Positions 58,135 through 64,000 of a DNA stretch of 64,000 nucleotides are shown piece after piece. Each line of letters begins with the position of its first letter. The stretch's first letter is position 1. Where the stretch lies: positions 124,001-188,000 of the forward strand of contig NZ_JOBH01000010.1 of the NCBI RefSeq assembly GCF_000717745.1, read 5' to 3'. A program made the translations under genes and the position numbers. Source of the DNA: Streptomyces violens (GTDB lineage: Bacteria > Actinomycetota > Actinomycetes > Streptomycetales > Streptomycetaceae). A model generated the notes under the pieces. The model made no database searches. It saw only the letters and a list, made by a program, of their open reading frames with translations, and was not told the DNA's origin.

Positions 58135-58820
58135 TGGTTGCTCGCCCCCTCGGGCACGTCGTCGACGGTGACCGGCCACCAGGGCAGCACCCGGTACACG
58201 GGCTTGTCACTGATCTTCTCGCTGCTCCACGGCGGCGGCCCGACAGGAGTCGTCACCGAGCGGAACTCCATCCGGTCGACCGTGCCGCCGTGCGCCGTCC
58301 ATTCCGCGCCGAGGCGGCCCATCGCGATCCGCCGCAGATAGCGTTCGGTCAGCTCACCGCGGACGCCGTTCGGGCGGTTCTGCGCGTCGTGCGAGCCGAC
58401 GAACGACTCCCAGGCGCGGCGCAGTTCGTTCTGCTGCGTGTGACTGGGGAAGAGATTGTGGTGGATGGCCCGGCCGTCGAGCGCGGTCAGGTCGGTCCAG
58501 CCGGTCCTACGGGCACTGCCGCCGTCGCCGGGGCGTATTTCCGCCCGTACTTGTACGGAGATGTTCTGCTGCAGCGGATTGGGCGCGAACAGCTTCCAGT
58601 TCTGTTCGTACTCCGGGTAGACGTAGTCGCTGACGGCCTCGCCGTGCGCCTTGGTGACCGTGTTGGACGGGGCGACGTGCAGGAACATCATCGCGATGTG
58701 GACCAGGGCGGCGATCGCGATGCCGCCCGCTGCGGTCGCCACCACGATCCGCGAAGGAAGAGAGAGCGCGGTGACGGGCGACACCTGTGGTGGTCGCGTT
58801 TCGTCCGCGTATGACTGCAT
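58131..58820 (-). CDS. DUF5819 family membrane protein
   Basis: 229 residues. One N-terminal transmembrane segment (about 25-47, RIVVATAAGGIAIAALVHIAMMFLHVAP), then a soluble domain starting SDYVYPEYEQNWKLFAPNPLQQN, the DUF5819 hallmark, with VRAEIRPGDG, DLTALDGRAIHHNLFPSHTQQNELRRAW and ERYLRRIAMGRL. Function unknown; in many actinobacteria it is paired with an HTTM gene, as here. ATG 58820 with SD GGGGCAGGA. Confidence 0.86.
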   Translation of the reverse strand: MQSYADETRPPQVSPVTALSLPSRIVVATAAGGIAIAALVHIAMMFLHVAPSNTVTKAHGEAVSDYVYPEYEQNWKLFAPNPLQQNISVQVRAEIRPGDGGSARRTGWTDLTALDGRAIHHNLFPSHTQQNELRRAWESFVGSHDAQNRPNGVRGELTERYLRRIAMGRLGAEWTAHGGTVDRMEFRSVTTPVGPPPWSSEKISDKPVYRVLPWWPVTVDDVPEGASNQ

Positions 58821-59044
58821 TCCTGCCCCGTTCCCCGGTCCTGTGCGGCTCCATCCCGCCACGGAACCGTACCCAGGCCACGTGCGCAGCGACAGCGTTC
58901 CCCCGGTTGTGCACAGCCTCGACACCTTCCCGGCCGTCGCCGCAAGCTCCGCCGGACCGTCCTGGGGCGGCCGTCGCCATTCCCAATTCCTGCAACCTGT
59001 TCTACCTTGCAGGGCCCCCAACGGTGCGTGCGGAAGGACAGCCA

Positions 59045-60178
59045 GTGGACTTCACCTTCACCGAGGAACAGCAGGCGGCCGCCGAGGCGGCCGGGGCCGT
59101 CTTCTCCGGAGTCGCCCCCGACACCGTCCCGTCGCCCGCTCTCACCACCGGAGCCGTCGCCGACGACCTCGACCGCGGCCTGTGGCGCACGCTGGCCGAC
59201 GCCGACCTGCTCAGCCTGGTGCTCGACCCCGCGTACGGCGGGTCGGGGCTCGACCCCGTCGCGCTCTGCCTCGTCCTGCGCGAAGCCGCCAAGGTCCTCA
59301 CCCGGGTACCGCTGCTGGAGACCGGCGCCGCCGCACTCGCCCTGCAGACATACGCCGCCCCCGACCTGCGCGAGGAGACGCTCCCCCGCATCGGCCGCGG
59401 CGAGCTTATCGTCACCGTCGCCGGCACCGGACGCACCGGACACGAACCGGCCGAACTGGCCGTCGAGGCACACGAGAAGGACGCGCACTGGACGCTGGAC
59501 GGCATCCACAGCGCCGTGCCCTGGGCGCACAGCGCGGACCGCCTCCTCCTGCCGGCACACACCCGCGACGGCAGCGCCGTCCTCGCCCTCGTCCCCTGCG
59601 ACCACCCGGGCGTCACCCTCGCCGAGCAGATCTCCACCAACGGAGAGCGGTACGCCGAGGTCCGGCTGGACGCCGTACGGCTCACCGCACGCGAGGTGAT
59701 CACCGACCCCGCGGCCTGGGAACGGCTGCGGCAGCTCCTCACCGTCGGCACCTGCGCCCAGGCGCTCGGGCTCGGCGAGCGGGTGCTCGCCATGACCGCC
59801 GAATACACCGGTACCCGCGAACAGTTCGGGCACCCGGTCGCCACGTTCCAGGCCGTCGCCGTGCAGGCCGCCGACCGGTACATCGACCTGCGGGCCATGG
59901 AAGCCACCCTGTGGCAGGCCGCCTGGCGCATCAGTACCGGCGCACCCGGCGCCCTGCCCCCGGCCGGAGACGTCGCCGTGGCCAAGATCTGGGCCGCGGA
60001 GGGGGTACGGCGCGTCGTACAGACCGCGCAGCACCTCCACGGTGGATTCGGCGCCGACACCGACTACCCGCTGCACCGCTACCACGCCTGGGCCAAGCAA
60101 CTGGAACTCGCACTCGGCCCGGCCCCGGCCCACGAGGAGGCCCTGGGAGACCTGTTGGCCGCTCACGCACTGGGCTGA
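59045..60178 (+). CDS. Acyl-CoA dehydrogenase (short form)
   Basis: 377 residues, the core acyl-CoA dehydrogenase fold: MDFTFTEEQQAAAEAA (N-terminal helices), DPAYGGSGLDPVALCLVLREAAK, the beta domain with LTLAEQI-type strands, and the C-terminal helices with YTGTREQFGHPVATFQAVAVQAADRYIDL and TAQHLHGGFGADTDYPLHRYHAWAKQ. The expected catalytic Glu is not evident at its usual place, as in some steroid/ACAD10-11-type members that act in heterodimers. GTG 59045 has SD GGAAGGA. Ends at a hairpin holding a parS site. Confidence 0.88.
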   Translation: MDFTFTEEQQAAAEAAGAVFSGVAPDTVPSPALTTGAVADDLDRGLWRTLADADLLSLVLDPAYGGSGLDPVALCLVLREAAKVLTRVPLLETGAAALALQTYAAPDLREETLPRIGRGELIVTVAGTGRTGHEPAELAVEAHEKDAHWTLDGIHSAVPWAHSADRLLLPAHTRDGSAVLALVPCDHPGVTLAEQISTNGERYAEVRLDAVRLTAREVITDPAAWERLRQLLTVGTCAQALGLGERVLAMTAEYTGTREQFGHPVATFQAVAVQAADRYIDLRAMEATLWQAAWRISTGAPGALPPAGDVAVAKIWAAEGVRRVVQTAQHLHGGFGADTDYPLHRYHAWAKQLELALGPAPAHEEALGDLLAAHALG

Positions 60179-60193
60179 GCCCGGCAGTACAAC

Positions 60194-60236
60194 GGCGGCG
60201 CCCCGCTTCACGTTTCACGTGAAACAGAGCGCCGCC
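60194..60236. terminator. Terminator-like hairpin enclosing a parS site
   Basis: GGCGGCGC (60194-60201) pairs with GCGCCGCC (60229-60236); the loop contains the perfect parS palindrome 60212-60225, which can extend the stem. Between convergent acyl-CoA dehydrogenase and rhodanese genes. Confidence 0.6.
60212..60225. other. parS site, intergenic
   Basis: Perfect GTTTCACGTGAAAC, the most rightward of the six in the window. Confidence 0.85.
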
Positions 60237-60258
60237 GCGAAAAGCCTTGGGCCGACGG

Positions 60259-60603
60259 TCAGATGACCGTGCCCGCTCCGCCCTGGTCGGTGACCACCGG
60301 ACGTCCAGCTGCCTCCCAGGACTGCATCCCGCCCTCGACGTTCACCGCGTCGACGCCCTGCTGGACCAGGTACTGCGTAACCTGCGCCGAACGGCCGCCG
60401 ACCCGGCACAGTACGTACACCTTGCCGCCCTCGGGCGCCTTCTCCGTCAGCTCGGCGTAGCGCGCGACGAAGTCACTCATCGGGATGTGCAGGGCACCCT
60501 CGGCGTGCCCGGCCTCCCACTCGTCGTCCTCACGCACGTCCAGCAGGAAATCCGCCGGCGAGAGCTCGTCGACACCGACCGTGGGCACAGAAGCAAAATG
60601 CAT
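60259..60603 (-). CDS. Rhodanese-like sulfurtransferase
   Basis: A 114-residue single rhodanese domain. The active-site loop is VLCRVGGRS with Cys66 as the persulfide-forming residue; FLLDVREDDEWEAGHAEGALHIPM is the standard family start. It probably moves sulfur from thiosulfate or a persulfide. ATG 60603 fits homology. It is followed upstream by the J-domain gene in the same direction. Confidence 0.92.
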   Translation of the reverse strand: MHFASVPTVGVDELSPADFLLDVREDDEWEAGHAEGALHIPMSDFVARYAELTEKAPEGGKVYVLCRVGGRSAQVTQYLVQQGVDAVNVEGGMQSWEAAGRPVVTDQGGAGTVI

Positions 60604-60646
60604 GACCCCGACGCTACCCGACCGGCCTCCCCGCACGCCGCCCGCG

Positions 60647-61519
60647 CTATCCGACCAGCTGAGTCAGCCGCTCCTCGCGCTCCGCCACATCGGCCAGCAG
60701 CTTCTCGGCGATCTGCTCCAGCAGCGCGTCCGGGTCCTCCGGCGCCATCTTGAGCATCTGGCCGATCGCGCTCTCCTCCAGCTCCGCGGCGACCGCCGTC
60801 AGCATCTCCTTGCGCGTGGCCAGCCACTCCAGCCGCGCGTACAGCTCCTCGCTCTCGCTCAGCTGCCGCTCCTGCGGGACCGGGCCGGCCTCCCACTCCG
60901 CCGCCAGCTCGCGCAGCGCTGCCTCGTCACCGACCGCGTACGCGGCGTTGACCCGCGAGATGAACGCGTCCCGGCGCTCCCGCTCCGCCTCGTCCTGCGC
61001 CAGATCCGGATGCGCCTTGCGCACCAGGTCCCGGAACACCTTGCGGGCCTCCTCGCTCGGCCGCACCTTCTGCGGCGGGCGCACGGGCTGGTCCGTCAGC
61101 ATGGCCTGCGCCTCGGGCCACAGCCCCTCGGAACCCATCCAGCCGTGGAACAGCTCCTCCACACCCGGCATCGGCAGCACGGCGGCACGGAGCTCCTGCG
61201 CCTTGCGCACGTCCTCCGGATCGCCCGACCGTGCCGCGACGGCCTCCGCGATCTGCGCGTCCAGCTCGTCCAGCCGCGAGTACATCGGACCGAGCCGCTG
61301 GTGGTGCAGGCGCGAGAAGTTCTCCACCTCCACCCGGAAGGTCTCCACCGCGATCTCGAACTCGATCAGTGCCTGCTCGGCCGCCCGCACGGCCTGCGCC
61401 AGCCGGGCGGTGCCGCCCACTGCCCGCCCTTCGGAGCCGCCGGCCGCCGGGCCCTCCGGGCCCGCACCGCCTGCGGCTTCCTGGCCGTCCTGCCCGTTCT
61501 GCGCTTGCGAGTTCGTCAC
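60647..61519 (-). CDS. J-domain-like protein with long N-terminal coiled-coil
   Basis: 290 residues. A Gly/Glu-rich start, a helical coiled-coil stretch (about 38-110), then a J-like segment with HPD at 170-172 in VFRDLVRKAHPDLAQDEAERERRDAFISRVNAAY, and a C-terminal helical part (SEELYARLEWLATRKEMLTAVAAELEE). HPD is the DnaK-stimulating motif of J-proteins. There is no zinc-finger or Gly/Phe region as in DnaJ, so it is a type III co-chaperone at most. GTG start at 61519 lacks a clear SD. Function and partners unknown. Confidence 0.78.
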   Translation of the reverse strand: MTNSQAQNGQDGQEAAGGAGPEGPAAGGSEGRAVGGTARLAQAVRAAEQALIEFEIAVETFRVEVENFSRLHHQRLGPMYSRLDELDAQIAEAVAARSGDPEDVRKAQELRAAVLPMPGVEELFHGWMGSEGLWPEAQAMLTDQPVRPPQKVRPSEEARKVFRDLVRKAHPDLAQDEAERERRDAFISRVNAAYAVGDEAALRELAAEWEAGPVPQERQLSESEELYARLEWLATRKEMLTAVAAELEESAIGQMLKMAPEDPDALLEQIAEKLLADVAEREERLTQLVG

Positions 61520-61540
61520 CCGGCCACCCTAAGGCCCGGC

Positions 61541-63004
61541 TCACACTCCCGGCTCTGCGGCCAGCCGCCCGTTGCGCACCGCCGTGACCAGCTCCTCGTG
61601 GTCGGCCTCCGTACGGTCCGCGTACGCCACCGCGAAGGAGGCCAGCGCCTCGTCCAGGGCCGCGTTCTTGCCGCAGTACCCGGCGACCAGCCGCGGATCG
61701 GCGCTGTGCGCATGGGCCCTGGCCAGCAGCGCACCGGTCATCCGCGCGTAGTCGTCGAGCTGGTCCGCCGGCAGCGCCGCCGGGTCCACGCTGCCCTTGC
61801 GGTTACGGAACTGCCGCACCTGGAAGGGCAGCCCCTCCCGGCGCCCGCCCGCAGCGGCCCCCGCGTCGTACACCGTCGTCCACCCCAGCAGCATGTCGCT
61901 CACGACCTGCATCCGCTTCTGGCCCAGCACCACCCGGCGCGCCTCGTGCTCCACGGGCGCCACCTCGAACCCGGCCTTCTGCACGTACGGCGCGAGCGCG
62001 GAAGCCCGCGCCTCCTTCACCTGCAGCACCAGCGGCTCCCCCCGGTGATCCAGCAGCAGGACGACATACGACCGCAGGCCCACGCTGCCCGTCCCGACGA
62101 CGCGGAAGGCCACGTCGTGCACCGCGTACCTGGACAGCAGCGGCAGCCGGTCGTCGGGCAGCGTCCGCAGGTACCCGGCGAGCGCCGACACCACCGCGGC
62201 GGCCTCCGCGTCCGGCACCCGCCGCAGCACGGGCGGCGCGTCGACGAACTGCCGCCGGACGCCGGCCCGCCCTCCGCCCGGTGCCGCGCCACCGTCGTCC
62301 GGTACCGCCTCGGTCGACTTCGCGGCGAAGCGCGCGCTGGTGTTCTTGCGCGCCTTCTCCATCACCCGCTCCAGCGTGCCCACCAGGTCACGCGCGTCGG
62401 CGTGCGAGACCAGGTCCTCGTCCACGATGGCCTGCCACGCGTCCGCCGCGGGCATCCGCGCCAGCAGCCGCATCGTGCGGCGGTACGCGCCCGCCGCGTC
62501 CCGCGCCGCGTCCCGGCAGGCGTCCTCGTCGGCGCCCGCCTCGCGGCCCGCCAGGACGAGCGAGGTCACGAGCCGCTTCAGGTCCCACTCCCACGGCCCC
62601 CGCAGGGTCTCGTCGAAGTCGTTCAGGTCGATGACGAGCCGGCCGCGGGCGTCGGCGTACAGCCCGAAGTTCGCGGCGTGCGCGTCGCCGCAGATCTGCG
62701 CCGCGATGCCGGTGACGGGCGTGGTCATCAGGTCGTAGGCCATCAGCCCGGCCGAGCCACGCAGGAACGCGAACGGCGACGCCGCCATCCGGCCGACCCG
62801 TATCGGGACCAGCTCCGGCAGCCGGCCGGCGTTGGACTCCTCCACAGCCGCCACGGCGCCCGGGCGGCCGGCCCCGAAGGCCGGCTCACCGTGCGCGGAC
62901 CGCGGAACCGTCTCCCGCAGCGCCTTGCCGGCGGCCTTCGGCCCCGGCCCGTCGTCACCACGCCGCGCAAAACCGCCGACGTGCGGAAGCCGCACCGTGT
63001 CCAT
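61541..63004 (-). CDS. DUF2252 family protein
   Basis: 487 residues of the uncharacterised DUF2252 family, distantly kinase-like. Signatures: RVGRMAASPFAFLRGSAGLMAYDL, ICGDAHAANFGLYADARGRLVIDLNDFDET (with catalytic-like Asp/Asn residues), GPWEWDLKRLVTSL, VVGTGSVGLRSYVVLL and LARAHAHSADPRLVAGYCGKN. The GDAHxxNFG and DLNDFDE motifs resemble the APH/choline kinase loop and metal site. Substrate unknown. SD GGAGGGA ahead of ATG 63004. Confidence 0.88.
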   Translation of the reverse strand: MDTVRLPHVGGFARRGDDGPGPKAAGKALRETVPRSAHGEPAFGAGRPGAVAAVEESNAGRLPELVPIRVGRMAASPFAFLRGSAGLMAYDLMTTPVTGIAAQICGDAHAANFGLYADARGRLVIDLNDFDETLRGPWEWDLKRLVTSLVLAGREAGADEDACRDAARDAAGAYRRTMRLLARMPAADAWQAIVDEDLVSHADARDLVGTLERVMEKARKNTSARFAAKSTEAVPDDGGAAPGGGRAGVRRQFVDAPPVLRRVPDAEAAAVVSALAGYLRTLPDDRLPLLSRYAVHDVAFRVVGTGSVGLRSYVVLLLDHRGEPLVLQVKEARASALAPYVQKAGFEVAPVEHEARRVVLGQKRMQVVSDMLLGWTTVYDAGAAAGGRREGLPFQVRQFRNRKGSVDPAALPADQLDDYARMTGALLARAHAHSADPRLVAGYCGKNAALDEALASFAVAYADRTEADHEELVTAVRNGRLAAEPGV

Positions 63005-63101
63005 CAGGGTCCCTCCGGTCGGGTCCGCGTCTTCTGGCGAGGCGGGGTGACCACCATCCCACCCGGCCTCGGCCCTGCCGACGGAAAGCAGCACAATTCG
63101 G

Positions 63102-63116
63102 GTTGTACTATGCAAC
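63102..63116 (+). promoter_or_regulatory. Candidate operator/promoter of MarR gene
   Basis: GTTG-N7-CAAC palindrome enclosing TACTAT, a plausible -10, about 25-40 bases before the GTG start: a typical autoregulatory MarR site. Confidence 0.5.
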
Positions 63117-63139
63117 GAACAGGAAGAAAGGCAGCGACC

Positions 63140-63574
63140 GTGGCTCAGCGAGACGACTCCGTCGGCATCATCCAGCAGGAGCTGACCGCTTTCGCGCGTC
63201 GAGCCCGCGCCACCGCGGCCCGGATGCACCCCGAGCTCTCGCTCGTCTCGTACACCCTCCTCGCCCATCTGGAGGACCAGAAGGGCTGCCGCGCCACCGA
63301 TCTCGCCGCACACTACCTGCTGGACAAGTCCACGGTCAGCCGGCAGATCTCCGCACTGGAGAGGCTCGGATTCGTCGAGCGCCGCGTCGACCCGGACGAC
63401 CACCGCGTACAGGTACTGCACCCCACCGAGCTCGGCGCGCAGGTACTCGCCAGCGCCGGCGCACAGCGCCGCCAGGCGTTCACCGACCGGCTCGCCGACT
63501 GGGACGACGCGGACCTGGAGCGCTTCGCCGCGTACCTGCTGCGCTACAACGAAGCCCAGCAGTGCCTCGGCTGA
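63140..63574 (+). CDS. MarR family transcriptional regulator
   Basis: 144 residues. Winged helix with LSLVSYTLLAHLEDQKGCRATDLAAHYLLDKSTVSRQISALERLGFVERRVDPDDHR: the recognition helix DKSTVSRQISALERLG and the wing DPDDHRVQ are standard MarR features. The ligand is unknown. GTG 63140 with AAAGG is chosen; an in-frame ATG lies at 63110 inside the presumed operator. Divergent from DUF2252, possibly its regulator. Confidence 0.9.
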   Translation: MAQRDDSVGIIQQELTAFARRARATAARMHPELSLVSYTLLAHLEDQKGCRATDLAAHYLLDKSTVSRQISALERLGFVERRVDPDDHRVQVLHPTELGAQVLASAGAQRRQAFTDRLADWDDADLERFAAYLLRYNEAQQCLG

Positions 63575-63614
63575 CCAGGCCGCACCCCCACGACAAAGCA
63601 GCCCCGGAACCCCC

Positions 63615-63977
63615 TCAGTCCCGGAACCGCTCCGGACACTGCCCCCCGTCCGCCAGATACGTCTCCGCCCAGCGCGCGAGCTCCTTGAGCGCCGGCTCCA
63701 GGGCGAGGCCGGCCCGGGACAGCCGGTACGCCACGCGCAGCGGGGGGCCCGCGTCGACCTCGCGGACCACCAGGCCCGCCGAGCCCAGCTCCCCGAGCCG
63801 GTCGGAGAGCATCCGCTCACTGATTCCGGGGATCGCCCGCCGCAGGTCGGCGAAGTGCACCGGGCCCGACATCAGGGTGGCCACGATCAGCCCCGTCCAG
63901 CGCTTTCCGAGCAGCCCGAAGACGCGCGTCATACCGCTGTCGACCTGCTTGCATGCCTCTCCGCCGTGATCCGCCAT
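63615..63977 (-). CDS. HxlR family transcriptional regulator
   Basis: 120 residues. The winged helix GLLGKRWTGLIVATLMSGPVHFADLRRAIPGISERMLSDRLGELGSAGLVVREV is the HxlR hallmark, with Cys9 near the N-terminus as in redox- or aldehyde-sensing members (its role here is not proven). ATG 63977. It faces the MarR gene; its own target genes would lie beyond the right edge. Confidence 0.9.
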   Translation of the reverse strand: MADHGGEACKQVDSGMTRVFGLLGKRWTGLIVATLMSGPVHFADLRRAIPGISERMLSDRLGELGSAGLVVREVDAGPPLRVAYRLSRAGLALEPALKELARWAETYLADGGQCPERFRD

Positions 63978-64000
63978 GACACCAGGGTACTGCTTTCCGG

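Noticed and set aside
60485..63574. A 1,029-codon plus-strand frame spanning rhodanese, J-domain, DUF2252 and MarR genes
   Set aside because: Only its last ~145 codons (MarR) show family homology; the rest is antisense to three clear genes and arises from high G+C.

Overview
The window is chromosomal DNA of very high G+C with strong codon bias, many GTG/TTG starts, GTGA/ATGA start-stop overlaps and long GC-rich hairpin terminators. With mycothiol-type enzymes, a bacterial proteasome activator, DUF397, SARP/BTAD and SpoIIE-PP2C proteins, two branched-chain keto acid dehydrogenase (bkd) operons and perfect Streptomyces parS sites (GTTTCACGTGAAAC), this points to Streptomyces or a close relative. 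The gene order (metG, aspS, pirin, SseB, acyl-CoA dehydrogenase, M18 peptidase, bkd operon 1, response regulator, two Ser/Thr kinases, Bpa, quinone reductase, K+ channel, moeA, bkd operon 2, Lrp, paaN) resembles, from memory, the core arm of S. coelicolor near oriC. The six perfect parS sites fit an origin-proximal position. I see no prophage, ICE, CRISPR array, biosynthetic cluster, rRNA or tRNA.

Layout. 1-6.5 kb: end of a membrane protein, an MDR oxidoreductase, a stand-alone LigD-type polymerase domain, a Tat-exported PhoX-type phosphatase with a PHO-box-like sequence upstream, and a VWA-domain protein. 6.5-16.4 kb: an orphan DUF397 protein, metG and aspS flanking a small membrane protein whose frame breaks at a C run and whose leader holds two intrinsic terminators, then a SpoIIE phosphatase, an AI-2E-type transporter, pirin and an SseB-type protein. 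16.4-32.1 kb: acyl-CoA dehydrogenase, a 23-bp tandem repeat, M18 aminopeptidase coupled to a SARP/NB-ARC regulator, a lipoprotein with an NlpC/P60-like fold, a membrane-anchored HTH protein, an NHLRC2-like thioredoxin/NHL protein, a nitrilase, a mycothiol-dependent-type enzyme, a GntR-MFS pair, a methyltransferase, and a NUDIX gene whose 3' end is replaced by an IS/MITE-like remnant.

32.2-42.8 kb: bkd operon 1 (E1alpha-E1beta-E2), an orphan NarL-type response regulator, a PPOX protein, an APH-type phosphotransferase, two divergent Ser/Thr kinases and the proteasome activator Bpa. 43-53.4 kb: a secreted Ser/Pro-rich protein, quinone reductase, an overlapping mobA-moeA-K+ channel operon, then bkd operon 2 with a divergent Lrp/BkdR gene. 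53.4-64 kb: a TetR regulator with a PaaR-like operator in front of paaN, an overlapping DUF5819-HTTM-TrmH operon, a second acyl-CoA dehydrogenase, rhodanese, a J-domain protein, DUF2252, MarR and HxlR regulators.

Overall this is a conserved core region: branched-chain keto acid and acyl-CoA catabolism, translation, cofactor synthesis, signalling. The most unusual signals are in the DNA rather than in gene content. Perfect parS palindromes lie inside three ORFs, always in the frame giving Val-Ser-Arg-Glu-Thr in a disordered linker, and at the tip of two terminator-like hairpins. A further near-parS in the phosphatase gene differs at exactly the base that would otherwise create a stop codon. 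Other leads are the attenuator-like leader between metG and aspS, paired PaaR-type operators at paaN and bkd operon 2, and the DUF5819-HTTM-TrmH operon.
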